A stretch of DNA of 46,661 bases from Bryobacterales bacterium (GTDB lineage: Bacteria; Acidobacteriota; Terriglobia; Bryobacterales; Bryobacteraceae), in the NCBI GenBank assembly GCA_020847975.1, contig JADLBD010000162.1, forward strand, positions 1 to 46,661, given 5' to 3'. Shown here piece after piece: positions 1 to 8,767 of this stretch. Made by a program: the position numbers and the translations under genes. How positions within the stretch are numbered: position 1 is the first letter of the stretch; the number at the start of each line of letters is the position of its first letter. The notes under the pieces were generated by a model. The model was not told where the DNA came from. It saw nothing but the letters and a program-made list of their open reading frames with translations, and did not search any database.

Positions 1-5
1 CGGAC

Positions 6-833
6 ATGATGGTGGACGTGGAAGGTGTGCGTCTGCACCTGGCGCATCCGGATGAACTGCCGGTGCAGTGGGTGGGACAGGAAGAGGTGATGCGCCAACT
101 GCTGGCCGCCTGGCTGGTGGTGGACGAACGGGATTTGCCGATGAACCCGAGGCTGGTGGGCAAGCCGGGGGTGGGGAAGACGACGCTGGCCTATGCGGCG
201 GCGCAGCGGCTGGGGCGGGATGTGTACATTCTGCAAGCGACGGTGGACACGCGGCCGGAGGATCTGATCATTACTCCGGTGATTGAAGAGGCGGGCAAGC
301 TGCGGTATGTGGCTTCGCCGCTAGTGTCGGCAATGCTGCGCGGAGGGATTGCGATTCTGGACGAGGGGAATCGCATGTCGGAGAAGTCGTGGGCGAGCCT
401 TGCGCCGCTGCTCGACAACCGGCGGTATGTGGAGTCGATTGTGGCGGGAGTGAAGATCAAGGCGCATGCGGATTTCCGCATGGTGGCGACGATGAATGAC
501 GACGCCTCGACGTTTGATCTGCCGGAGTATATTCATTCGCGTTTGCAGCCGCAGATTCTCATTGATTTTCCGGAGCGAAACGAAGAGATGGCGATCCTGC
601 GGGAGAACCTGCCGTTTGGGGAAGAACGGATTCTCGAATACGTGACGGACTTCCTGCAAAACGCGCATGCGGCCGATGAGCGGTACACGGTGCGGGACGG
701 GATCAACATGGCGCGGTTCGCGATGAAGCTGCAAATGCTGGCCAAGGACGAGATCAGCTACCGGCAGGCGCTGCACACATCGCTGCTCGAGACACTGGGG
801 GAAGAGGCGCTGCGGTATGCCCCCCGGCCTTGA
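6..833 (+). CDS. MoxR-type AAA+ ATPase
   Basis: A 275-residue AAA+ ATPase of the MoxR kind, a class of chaperone-like ATPases that remodel or load cofactors on partner proteins. Visible motifs are Walker A GKPGVGKT (residues 52-59), Walker B IAILDE (115-120), sensor 1 MVATMND (159-165) and an arginine-finger-like R179 in a HSRL motif. The rest is a short helical lid, so the protein is compact, close to one AAA module. The start is the first of two ATGs five bases into the window; the upstream side is not visible, so a longer N-terminus or an upstream operon partner cannot be excluded. The 3' end overlaps the next gene by 17 nt, implying translational coupling and a shared job. MoxR proteins usually sit beside VWA-domain proteins; none is visible here. 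Confident on family, not on the substrate. Confidence 0.88.
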   Translation: MMVDVEGVRLHLAHPDELPVQWVGQEEVMRQLLAAWLVVDERDLPMNPRLVGKPGVGKTTLAYAAAQRLGRDVYILQATVDTRPEDLIITPVIEEAGKLRYVASPLVSAMLRGGIAILDEGNRMSEKSWASLAPLLDNRRYVESIVAGVKIKAHADFRMVATMNDDASTFDLPEYIHSRLQPQILIDFPERNEEMAILRENLPFGEERILEYVTDFLQNAHAADERYTVRDGINMARFAMKLQMLAKDEISYRQALHTSLLETLGEEALRYAPRP

Positions 834-2646
834 CTTTTTTGATCCGAACAACCTGACGCGGGGAAATTTCACCTATTTCCCGGTGGTTCCGGGGCGGTTG
901 GAGTTTGCGCTGCGGGTACGGGAGGCGATTCTGGCAGCGCAGCCGCGCGTGGTGGCGATTGAACTGCCGGGGTGTTTCGAGTCTTCGCTGCGGCAGGCGC
1001 TGCGGCGGCTGCCGGAATTGTCGGTGTTGTTGTGCGCGCCGCGCGGGGAAGAGGATTACGGGGAAGCGGGATACTTTCCGGTGGAGCCTGCCGATCCTTT
1101 TGTGGAAGCGGCACGGACGGCGATGGAGGTGGGCGCGCGGTTCCTGCTGCTGGAGCCGGATTCGAACGAGCGGCCGCATGTGGCGGGGCGTTATCCGGAC
1201 CCCTATGCAATCGAGCACCTCGGGTTGGAGAAGTACGTGGAGAGCTACCGGCTGTTTCCGCAGCCGCGTTCGGAGGGCATGGAGCAGCACGCCTCGGCGA
1301 TGGCGTGGAAGCTGCAAGGGGCGGATCCGGAGGTGGCGACGCTGGTGGTGCTGTCGTTGAATCTGCTGGATCCGGTGCTGGATGCGATGGAGACGCCGCA
1401 GCCCGCGCCCGCGCCTCCGGAGGCTCCACTTGGGGTGAAGCTGCTGAATCCGCATCCGGATTGCCTGGCTGAGATTACTATGGAGACTCCATGGCTGCAG
1501 GAGCGGTATCTGCGGTGGCGGGAATACGCGCAGGGCAGGTTTCTCGATCGGCCGCGGCTGCAGTATGAGTTGCTGAAGGAGGCGGAGCAAGCCTATGAAG
1601 CGATGACGGGCGATAAGTTATCGCACTGGCAGCGCAGAATGCTGGCGCGGTACACGCGGAACCTGGCGAGCATTTCAGGGGAACTCATTTGCGGGCTGTA
1701 CGATTTGACCGAGGCGGCGCGGTCTATTGTGGATGACAACTATGCGTGGGAGGTTTGGCAGACGGCGAACCGCTACGGGGCGCAGCGGGACCAGACGGAT
1801 GCGCCGACGGTCCGGTTATCGGCGGACGAAGTATTTCTGGAGACCAAGCGCATCCGGATCCGGCGGCGGCTGCCGCGCCCGAAGCACTTGACGCGGCCGG
1901 CGAATCTGAAGCCGAGAAAACGCGAGAAGCAGCCGGGCGAATGGGCGAGGGAACTGGATGGAAATGCGATCTGCTCGTATCCGCCGGAAGATCTCGTGAT
2001 TGAGGACTACGGGCGGTTTCTGAAGCAGAAGGCGAAGAGCCTGCTTTCGGAGGAGCGCACGCGCGTGGAGCCGTTCTCGACGTCGCTGCATGACGGGATC
2101 GACATTCGCGAGACGATTCGCAACTGGCATCGGGGCAAGATTTTTGTGCGGCAGATGCAGCGCCTGGCGGGGGATGTGGGGGCGGTCTGCATCATCTTCG
2201 ATGAGGATCCGCACGACCGTTACCGGTATCTGACGACCTGGCTGGGGGAGAACCAGAATGAATCCGACATGGCGTTCTATTCGACGCATCCGTTCGAGCA
2301 CATGGTGGGGCCTGGGGTGGGGCGGGCAGAATACGGAGGCCTGTTGATGACGCTGCCGCCGCGACGGATGTTCGACGTGTGGCATGATCCGGACTATCAA
2401 TTCGCGGAGACGAAGGCGGAGCGGCTGTTGATGGCGGCGCTGGATTATTCGGTGGAGCGGCACGTGGTGTATGCAGCGGCGCGGCCGCCGAGAAGCGTGT
2501 TTCGCTCGATTGCAAATCACCTGGGGCGGAAGATTTTGTATGTTCCGCTGGGGCAGCTATCGCCGGCGAAGCTGAAGAAGATTCGGGTGGTGCATGTGCT
2601 GGACGGCTATCAGCGGCGGGAGACGGCGAAGGATTATATCTGGTAG
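817..2646 (+). CDS. large two-part protein of unknown function, MoxR partner (N-terminal DUF5682/TraB-like)
   Basis: A 609-residue soluble protein with no leader and no membrane segment. Residues about 20-170 read like the start of a DUF5682/TraB-type fold: a strand RVVAIELPG, a second strand ARFLLLEPD, and a basic-aromatic MAWKL segment where related proteins carry a conserved RE..MAW-like motif. A proline-rich linker (about 193-206) follows, then a mostly helical middle, a very basic stretch (about 345-370, RIRIRRRLPRPK), and a C-terminal domain with a possible Rossmann-like strand VGAVCIIFDED and a strand KILYVPLGQ. I do not recognise the C-terminal half. The start overlaps the end of the ATPase by 17 nt, so the two are almost certainly co-translated and act together. 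Published MoxR-VWA-DUF5682 gene sets are the nearest precedent, but that assignment is inference; the protein could be a new family. Confidence 0.6.
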   Translation: MPPGLDFFDPNNLTRGNFTYFPVVPGRLEFALRVREAILAAQPRVVAIELPGCFESSLRQALRRLPELSVLLCAPRGEEDYGEAGYFPVEPADPFVEAARTAMEVGARFLLLEPDSNERPHVAGRYPDPYAIEHLGLEKYVESYRLFPQPRSEGMEQHASAMAWKLQGADPEVATLVVLSLNLLDPVLDAMETPQPAPAPPEAPLGVKLLNPHPDCLAEITMETPWLQERYLRWREYAQGRFLDRPRLQYELLKEAEQAYEAMTGDKLSHWQRRMLARYTRNLASISGELICGLYDLTEAARSIVDDNYAWEVWQTANRYGAQRDQTDAPTVRLSADEVFLETKRIRIRRRLPRPKHLTRPANLKPRKREKQPGEWARELDGNAICSYPPEDLVIEDYGRFLKQKAKSLLSEERTRVEPFSTSLHDGIDIRETIRNWHRGKIFVRQMQRLAGDVGAVCIIFDEDPHDRYRYLTTWLGENQNESDMAFYSTHPFEHMVGPGVGRAEYGGLLMTLPPRRMFDVWHDPDYQFAETKAERLLMAALDYSVERHVVYAAARPPRSVFRSIANHLGRKILYVPLGQLSPAKLKKIRVVHVLDGYQRRETAKDYIW

Positions 2647-2651
2647 GGGCT

Positions 2652-3038
2652 TCAATCAGAGGCGAGATGGACCGTGGCGGCGAGACGTTTGGGGGCAATG
2701 AGACGATAGCTGCCGCGGGCGAGTTCGGCCACTTCGTCCCAATCCACTTGGCCCACATCGAGGCGGAGGGCAATCCAGCCTCGGGAGCCCACGTAGGCCG
2801 GCAGGTAGAAGCGTTCGGGACTCGCCGCCACCAGGGCGGTGTTGTCTCCCTTCATGACTTTGCAGCAGAGGGAAACGATGCCGTCGCCGTGATGGTTATT
2901 GAGGAACCAGGCGAAGGTCTTCTTGCGGACGAGGAATGCGGCATGCAGGCCGGCGAGGGTACGGGTGGCCTCGGGGAGGGCGAGACAGATCCGGCTCACG
3001 CGGGTGAGGCGGGGGTCTTCGCGTTGGGGCTGGGGCAT
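2652..3038 (-). CDS. MmcQ/YjbR family protein
   Basis: A 128-residue protein of the MmcQ/YjbR (CyaY-like fold) family of small cytosolic, probably DNA-binding proteins of uncertain role. The family pattern is clear: an N-terminal ICLALPEAT helix, a central beta sheet with a KTFAWFLNNHHGDG strand, then a WIALRLD strand and a C-terminal helix with SYRLIAPKRL. The open frame runs upstream to 3125, but family proteins begin near LTRVSRICLALPEA, so I use the ATG at 3038. The gene converges on the preceding operon with only 5 bp between stop codons. It diverges from the TonB transporter gene across a 252-bp regulatory region. Confidence 0.8.
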   Translation of the reverse strand: MPQPQREDPRLTRVSRICLALPEATRTLAGLHAAFLVRKKTFAWFLNNHHGDGIVSLCCKVMKGDNTALVAASPERFYLPAYVGSRGWIALRLDVGQVDWDEVAELARGSYRLIAPKRLAATVHLASD

Positions 3039-3127
3039 CTTTCGGTTGACAAGACTAACACGAAATGCGTGAGCGGACCAGCGGCCGGGAGCAACGCTGG
3101 AGGCGGGGCGTGAAATGGGTTTCAATG

Positions 3128-3153
3128 GGTTAACGATGATGGTTAACGATGAT
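3128..3153. repeat. perfect 13-bp tandem repeat, possible operator
   Basis: GGTTAACGATGAT occurs twice head to tail (3128-3140 and 3141-3153) in the divergent region between the YjbR gene and the TonB transporter. The second copy ends on the first base of a consensus TTGACA -35 box. Just upstream, AATGGGTT also occurs twice (3114-3121 and 3124-3131). Tandem direct repeats touching a -35 element are a common arrangement for activator or repressor sites; that reading is inference. Confidence 0.5.
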
Positions 3154-3181
3154 TGACAGGATTGGGTTGTGGGTGTAAACT
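3153..3181 (+). promoter_or_regulatory. sigma70-type promoter of the TonB transporter
   Basis: TTGACA (3153-3158), a 17-bp spacer and TAAACT (3176-3181) form a good vegetative promoter pointing at the TonB transporter start at 3291. It would give a leader of about 100 nt. A ribosome-binding site AAAGGAG lies at about 3277-3283, 7 bases before the ATG. Confidence 0.55.
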
Positions 3182-3211
3182 CGGCAAAAAGTAAGAATTC
3201 TGGTCTGTAAT

Positions 3212-3231
3212 CAAACTTAAATTGACGTTTG
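3212..3231. promoter_or_regulatory. inverted repeat CAAAC-N10-GTTTG upstream of TonB transporter
   Basis: CAAAC (3212-3216) followed by TTAA and then GTTTG (3227-3231) makes a dyad in the leader of this transporter gene. A very similar dyad with the same CAAACTTAA core overlaps the promoter of the second TonB transporter at 22127-22144. A shared operator for the two paralogous transporters is a reasonable inference. Confidence 0.35.
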
Positions 3232-3290
3232 TCTTGGACTCTGTAAGTCCTTTAGCGGCGAGCTGATGGTTACTTGAAAGGAGTTCAATT

Positions 3291-6200
3291 ATGCTGCGGA
3301 TTTTCCGCCAGGCCTGTCTGTTCTCTGTTGCCGCCGTCCTGCTGCTCTTTCCAGCGGCGGTGAGCGGGCAGTATACAAACGCGAGTCTTGCCGGCACGGT
3401 TTCTGATCCCTCCGGGGCTCCCGTAGCGGACGCGGCGGTGACGGTACAAAGCCTCGATACGGGTTTGTCGCGAACGACATCGACGAACACGGAAGGGGCT
3501 TTCAGTGTTCCGGCGTTGCCAGTGGGAAAGTATCGGATGACGGTGGAGAAGTCCGGGTTTTCGAAGTACATTCAAAGCGGAATCACGCTTGTCTTAAACC
3601 AGGCGGCAAACATCCCGGTACAGTTGAAAATCGGGGACGTCACGCAGCAAGTGACGGTGTCCGCGGACGCGGAACTGATCAACACGCAGTCGGGAACGGT
3701 AGGCCAGTTGATTGACCAGCGCAGGATCGTGGAACTTCCGCTGGACGGGCGCCAACCGGCCGCGCTGCTGTTCCTGGCTGCCGGGACGGTGAACGAAACC
3801 GGAAAGTATTGCCTGGTGAACTGCCAGGGCGGTGTGTATCCGGGCGAGCAGGATGGCAACGTGAACGGCGGCGGTCCGCGGTCGGTGAATTTCCAGATGG
3901 ACGGCGCCGGACACAACGACACCTATGTGAATACGAATCTGCCGTTCCCCAATCCCGATGCCGTGCAGGAGTTCAACGTGCAGACGGACAACCTGTCGGC
4001 TCAGTATGGAATCGGAGCGGGGGCAGTGGTCAACATCGTTACCAAGAGCGGCACGAACGATGTCCACGGGGACCTTTTCGAATTTGTTCGCAACGGAGAT
4101 TTGAACGCGCGGAATTTCTTCGCTCCGCGCCAGGACACCTTGAAGCGCAACCAGTACGGCGGCTCCGTGGGCGGGCCGGTTATCAAAGACAAACTGTTCT
4201 ATTTCGGCACCTATCAGGGAACGCGAATCCGGCAGGCTTCGGCCGGGAGCGTCACGTTCGTGCCGACGGGTGCGGAGCGTGCAGGGGATTTTTCCGCATC
4301 AAGCTTTGCTTTGAAGGATCCCCTCACCGGGGCGCCCATAGCCGGCAACCGGATTCCGGCAAACCAGATCAGCCCTGTCTCGCAGTTTTTTCTCAAGTCG
4401 ATTCCCGTGGCGCCGGCGCAAGACCACCTGTTAACGTACACCGGTCCCAGCCTTTTCCAGAACGACGATCAGTTTCTCATCAAGCTGAACTGGATTGCGG
4501 GCAAGAATCAATTGAGCGGCAGCTATTTCTGGACGCGCTTTGATGAGCCGCCGGACATCAGCATCGCCAAGACGAATCTGATTGCCGCGGACAAGAGCGG
4601 CAACTATGTCAAAATCCGTAATCTTGCACTCAACGACACCTACACACTCTCGCCGACGCTGATTTTCAATACCTGGTTCGGCTGGGACGCGCAGACGGGC
4701 GGATCGCGTTCCGGGGCTCCGTTCGGCTTTCCAGATGCTGGAATCCAGATCGCCGCTCCGGCGCCGCCGGAACTGGTTCTGACGGTTTCGGGGTTTTTCG
4801 GCATCTCAACGAATCACCTGGGGGACTTCAGCCGGGGAGATTATACGTTTCGCGAGGACGTGACGAAACAGATGGGACGGCACGAATTGCACATCGGCGG
4901 GGAGGCGGTGCGGGTTTCGAACAATCTGGTCAACACCTACACCATGTCGGGCCAGTTCACATTCGGCAACCAGCTTTCGGGCAGCAACCTTTCCGACTTC
5001 ATCATGGGCGCGCCTTCGCGTTTCCTGCAAGGAGGAGGTGAATTCAAACGTATCGCGGGCACGTTATACGGCCTTTACGTTCAGGACAGTATTCGTGTCA
5101 CGCAGAAACTGAAGCTGGAGGCGGGGCTGCGATGGGATCCTTATTTTCCGTTCACCGAGCTTGATGGGAAAGTGGTTTGCTATGTTCCCGGGGCCAAGTC
5201 GCAGCGCTTTCCGAATGCGCCCGTAGGGCTAATCTTCGGCGGTCCGAATGCCGATCCTGGGTGTCCCTCGCAGACGGGTTCGGTGACAAACGCGGGCAAC
5301 ATTGCTCCGCGTTTAGGCTTCGCCTACCGGCTGGGATCGAGCGGGAAGACCGTCTTGAGAGGGGGCGCGGGCTTCTTCTACACGCCGTTTGGGAACCATG
5401 ACTCGAACGGACTGGTGGACACGGCTCCGTTTGGGCCGCGCTTCGACTACACGGGAAAACTCCAGTTCGCGAATCCGTGGGCGGCGATCGGGATTCCGAA
5501 TCCGTTCGGCGCAATATGGCCCCACGCTGCCGAAGCAGGACGCGGTTTTCTCACTGCCCGTGTCGGTTTACGGGTACATTCAACGGGACTGGCGGGAGCC
5601 GCAACTGGCGACATGGAACCTGACGTTTGAAAGGCAACTGGGGGCATCGTGGGTGGCGAGAATCGCCTATGCGGGCAACAAAGGGACCTATCTGGCAAGC
5701 GGAGCTCTGGGCTTCCGGGAGAGCAATCCGGCGGTTTACATCCCCGGGGCCTCCACGACAGGGAACACGCAATCCCGCCGGATCAATCCGAATTTCGGGC
5801 CAGTGGGTCTGTTTTCCTCGGACAACAACTCGCACTATCATTCGGTCCGGTTCAATATCGAGAAGCGGTATGCCCATGGGTTGACGATTTTGGGAAACTA
5901 CACTTTCTCGAAGATGATGGACGACTTCGGGAATTCCGGGACGACGAACCCTTTCAACCGCCGCTTCGACTATGGCCGGTCCAACGACGACGTGCCGCAC
6001 GTTTTCCACTTTTCCGGCGTGTGGCAGATCCCCAATATGCCGCTTCACGGGCTGGCGGGAAGGCTCATCAATGGCTGGTCCCTGAGCGGAGTCAATACCT
6101 GGAGTTCGGGCTTTCCGATTTCGATCACCAGCGGCAAGGACAACTCGTTGAGCGGTGTGGGGGCGGACCGCGCGGATTATGTGGGCGGGGCTCCGGGACT

Positions 6201-6522
6201 TGACACCGGCCGATCGCACGCCGACCTCATTCAGCAGTATTTCAACGTATCGGCGTTCACGTTCAATGCGCCCGGCACATTCGGAAACTCGGGCAAGAAC
6301 ATTCTGCGCTCTCCCCGGAGTTTCAACACGGACATGGGCGTCCTCAAGGACTTCCGGGCGAACGAGCGGATGGCCTTCCAATTCCGCACGGAGTTTTTCA
6401 ACGTATTCAACAATGTGAACTTCAGTGCTCCATCGACGAACCTCGCATCCGCCTCGGTGGGCAAAATCACCTCCGCGGCCAACCCGCGAATCCTGCAACT
6501 GGCTCTCAAGTTCCGGTTCTGA
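3291..6522 (+). pseudogene. TonB-dependent transporter with carboxypeptidase-regulatory-like domain, single-base frameshift
   Basis: Encodes an outer-membrane transporter of about 1076 residues in two frames: 3291-5522, then 5524-6522. It has a Sec leader (residues 1-26, cleavage near VSGQ), a carboxypeptidase-regulatory-like beta sandwich (about 30-110), a plug domain starting near RRIVELPLDGRQP, a long 22-strand barrel region, and the usual terminal phenylalanine in LALKFRF. In the CCCC run at 5520-5523 the reading frame shifts by one: dropping one C joins GAIWP to TLPKQDAVFSLP, the sequence expected here. Without that correction the first frame stops at 5630 after a nonsense tail. Either a real inactivating +1 insertion or a sequencing error in a short homopolymer. 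No SusD-like partner is present. The substrate is unknown; in this phylum such proteins probably import glycan or peptide oligomers or siderophores. Confidence 0.85.
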
Positions 6523-6537
6523 GCGCTGGCCTTGCGG

Positions 6538-6569
6538 CATCGCGCGTGAGCGCGCGGCCGCACGCGATG
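6538..6569 (+). terminator. GC-rich hairpin after the TonB transporter
   Basis: CATCGCG (6538-6544) pairs with CGCGATG (6563-6569), with an additional TG/CA pair inside and a GC-rich loop, 15 bases after the transporter stop codon. No U-tract follows, so it is at best a weak intrinsic terminator or an mRNA 3' end-protecting stem. Downstream at 6581-6591 is the small palindrome CATTGACAATG, in the 119-bp gap before the next gene. Confidence 0.3.
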
Positions 6570-6641
6570 ATCCCAGGCGACATTGACAATGGCGCGAGGA
6601 GAGAGAGCCGGACGTGATACAGTTTCAGCAAGGAGAACTCC

Positions 6642-7526
6642 ATGGCTCAATTCACTAGACGCAGTTTTCTGAAGACCGGCGTTGCCGCTACGGTACTGCC
6701 GGGAGCCGGTGCGTTTGCCGCGAAAACGCGGGCAGCGACGGACTGGGTGACACTGGGAAAATCGAATGTCAAGGTAACGCGCCTTGCGTTTGGAACCGGC
6801 ACGCACGGCGGCCGGGTGCAGAGGGAGTTGGGCCAGGAAGCATTCACGAAACTGGTGCGGCACGCCTATGACCGCGGCATCCGGTTCTTTGAAACGGCGG
6901 AAAGCTACCGCGGGATGCCGGAGATGCTGGCCACGGCATTGAAGGGAATTCCGCGCGACAGCTATAAGCTGATGACGAAGTACAGCACGCCGGCTTCCGG
7001 CGATCCGGCTCCGAAGATCGACCTTTTCCGCAAGCAGTTGAACACGGAGTATATCGACATCCTGCTGCTGCACTGTTTGCGGCCGCCCACGTGGAAGGAA
7101 GACTATCGGAGCCTCGAAGATGGATTCTCCGAGGCGAAGGAGAAGAAAGTGATCCTTGCGCATGGGGCATCGGTGCACGGGCTTCCGGCTTTGCGGACGC
7201 TGCCGGGCAACCAGTGGCTGGATGTGACGCTGATGCGCGTGAACCACAACGGGACGCGGATGGACACCAACAGCACTCGCGACATGCCGGAGGCGGGCGA
7301 TGTGCCGGAGGTGGTGTCGCATGCGCGGCAGTTGCACACGCAGGGAGCGGGCATCATCGGGATGAAATTGATTGGCGAGGGACGGTTCACGAATGCGGAA
7401 GACCGCGACGCGTCGATGAAGTTCGTGTTGAACCTCGGGTGCGTGGACGCGGTGACGGTCGGGTTCAAGAGCACGGCGGAGATAGATGAAGCGATCGAGC
7501 GGATCCACCGGGTGATGAATTCCTGA
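6642..7526 (+). CDS. Tat-exported aldo/keto reductase
   Basis: A 294-residue NADPH-type aldo/keto reductase with a twin-arginine leader (RRSFLK at residues 6-11, then a hydrophobic stretch to about 27), so it should be exported folded to the periplasm. The (beta/alpha)8 barrel shows the catalytic tyrosine in FETAESYR, the catalytic lysine in MTKY, and the active-site histidine in ILLLHCL. The position normally held by the catalytic aspartate (F-D-T-A) is glutamate here. AGGAG at 6631-6635 with 6-base spacing supports the ATG. It begins a four-gene plus-strand cassette with an FMN oxidase, an SDR and a metal-binding protein. Related Tat-exported reductases in acidobacteria and planctomycetes are thought to act on sugars or their oxidised products; the substrate is not inferable here. 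Confidence 0.88.
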   Translation: MAQFTRRSFLKTGVAATVLPGAGAFAAKTRAATDWVTLGKSNVKVTRLAFGTGTHGGRVQRELGQEAFTKLVRHAYDRGIRFFETAESYRGMPEMLATALKGIPRDSYKLMTKYSTPASGDPAPKIDLFRKQLNTEYIDILLLHCLRPPTWKEDYRSLEDGFSEAKEKKVILAHGASVHGLPALRTLPGNQWLDVTLMRVNHNGTRMDTNSTRDMPEAGDVPEVVSHARQLHTQGAGIIGMKLIGEGRFTNAEDRDASMKFVLNLGCVDAVTVGFKSTAEIDEAIERIHRVMNS

Positions 7527-7587
7527 TCGCAGCGTCGCGCGGGCGAGGTTGCCGGAAAGAGCACGGCACGGCGGCGAGATTGAGGAA

Positions 7588-8754
7588 ATGAACAGACGCA
7601 AGGTTTTTGGAAATTTGGCGGCGTTCTTCGCAGCGTCGCCGCTGGCGCGCGGGCAGCAGGACATCCCTGACACGCGGGAGCGTTATCCGGCGCTTGATGA
7701 ACTGGTGAACGTATTTGAATTCGAGCCGCTGTGCAAGAGCCGGATCCCGAAGCCGAGCTACGACAACATTGCCGGCGGCGTGGACAACGAATGGTCCCTG
7801 CGGCATAACAGGGAGGCTTTTGACCGCATCAGCTTCCGTCCGCGGGTGCTGGTAAACACGTCGCAGATGGATCTGTCCACGACTCTATTCGGAACAAAAC
7901 TGGCGTTTCCTGTTTTGATCGCGCCCACGGCGGGGCACCAGCAGGTGCATCCCCAGGGAGAACTGGCGACGGCCCGGGCCGCCGCGGCGGCGAAAACCGT
8001 CATGTGTGTGAGCAACAACTCGAGCTATTCGCTCGAGAAGGTGGCGGAGGCGACGAACGCGGCCAAGTGGTGGCAGCTTTATCCGGCCGAGGATGACGGG
8101 GCGACGCGGGGACTCGTGAGCCGGGCGGTTTCCTCCGGATACAAAGTGGTGGTGGTGACGGTGGATGTCCCATACCTCGGGCATCGGGAGCGGCCGTTGC
8201 GAGATGCGCCGCGCGTTGCGGCGGTCCGCGGCGAAAGCGCGCGAAGCAAGCGCGCGGACGATACTCCGGCGCATCCCTACAGGTTGCAGGCGCGGCCCAC
8301 ATCGACGTGGGACTGGACGTACCTGGCGAGAGTGAAGGACTGGGCGAAGACTCCCGTGCTGGTGAAGGGAATCCTTACCGGCGAGGACGCGGAACTGGCG
8401 GTGAAGCATGGGGCCGACGGCGTCGTGGTATCGAATCACGGGGGCCGCCTTCTCGATTATGCTCCCGCCACAATCGATGTATTGCCGGAAGTGGTGCAGG
8501 CGGTGGGAAAGAAAATTCCGGTCATCGTCGACAGCGGGTTTCGCAGGGGAACGGACATTCTGAAGGCGCTGGCGATCGGCGCAAGCGCGGTGCAGGTTGG
8601 CCGGCCGGTGTTATGGGGCCTGGGCGCGTACGGACAGCCCGGCGTCGAGAAAGTGCTGCAACTGCTGGAGACGGAACTGGCTCTGGCGATGGGGCTGTGC
8701 GGGAAGGCGACGATCGGCGCAATAGACAAGAGTCTGATCCGGATAGAGCGTTAA
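7588..8754 (+). CDS. exported FMN-dependent alpha-hydroxy-acid oxidase
   Basis: A 388-residue member of the glycolate oxidase/lactate oxidase/L-lactate dehydrogenase family, which oxidises 2-hydroxy acids to 2-oxo acids with FMN. The family signature is clear: SNHGGR with catalytic His284 and substrate-binding Arg287, FMN-phosphate-binding Lys260 in VLVKGI, and the GASAVQVGRP loop near 331-340. The leader MNRRKVFGNLAAFFAASPLARG looks like a Tat signal, so the enzyme probably works in the periplasm. The frame is open back to 7549, but the ATG at 7588 directly follows GAGGA and starts the leader cleanly. It lies 61 bp after the aldo/keto reductase and 13 bp before the SDR, consistent with one operon. 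The oxidant (oxygen or a carrier) cannot be told from the sequence. Confidence 0.87.
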   Translation: MNRRKVFGNLAAFFAASPLARGQQDIPDTRERYPALDELVNVFEFEPLCKSRIPKPSYDNIAGGVDNEWSLRHNREAFDRISFRPRVLVNTSQMDLSTTLFGTKLAFPVLIAPTAGHQQVHPQGELATARAAAAAKTVMCVSNNSSYSLEKVAEATNAAKWWQLYPAEDDGATRGLVSRAVSSGYKVVVVTVDVPYLGHRERPLRDAPRVAAVRGESARSKRADDTPAHPYRLQARPTSTWDWTYLARVKDWAKTPVLVKGILTGEDAELAVKHGADGVVVSNHGGRLLDYAPATIDVLPEVVQAVGKKIPVIVDSGFRRGTDILKALAIGASAVQVGRPVLWGLGAYGQPGVEKVLQLLETELALAMGLCGKATIGAIDKSLIRIER

Positions 8755-8767
8755 CACAGCGTATAAG

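Noticed and set aside
6581..6606. TTGACA inside CATTGACAATG as a promoter for the aldo/keto reductase
   Set aside because: No -10 box at an acceptable distance (TGATAC lies 26 bp away).
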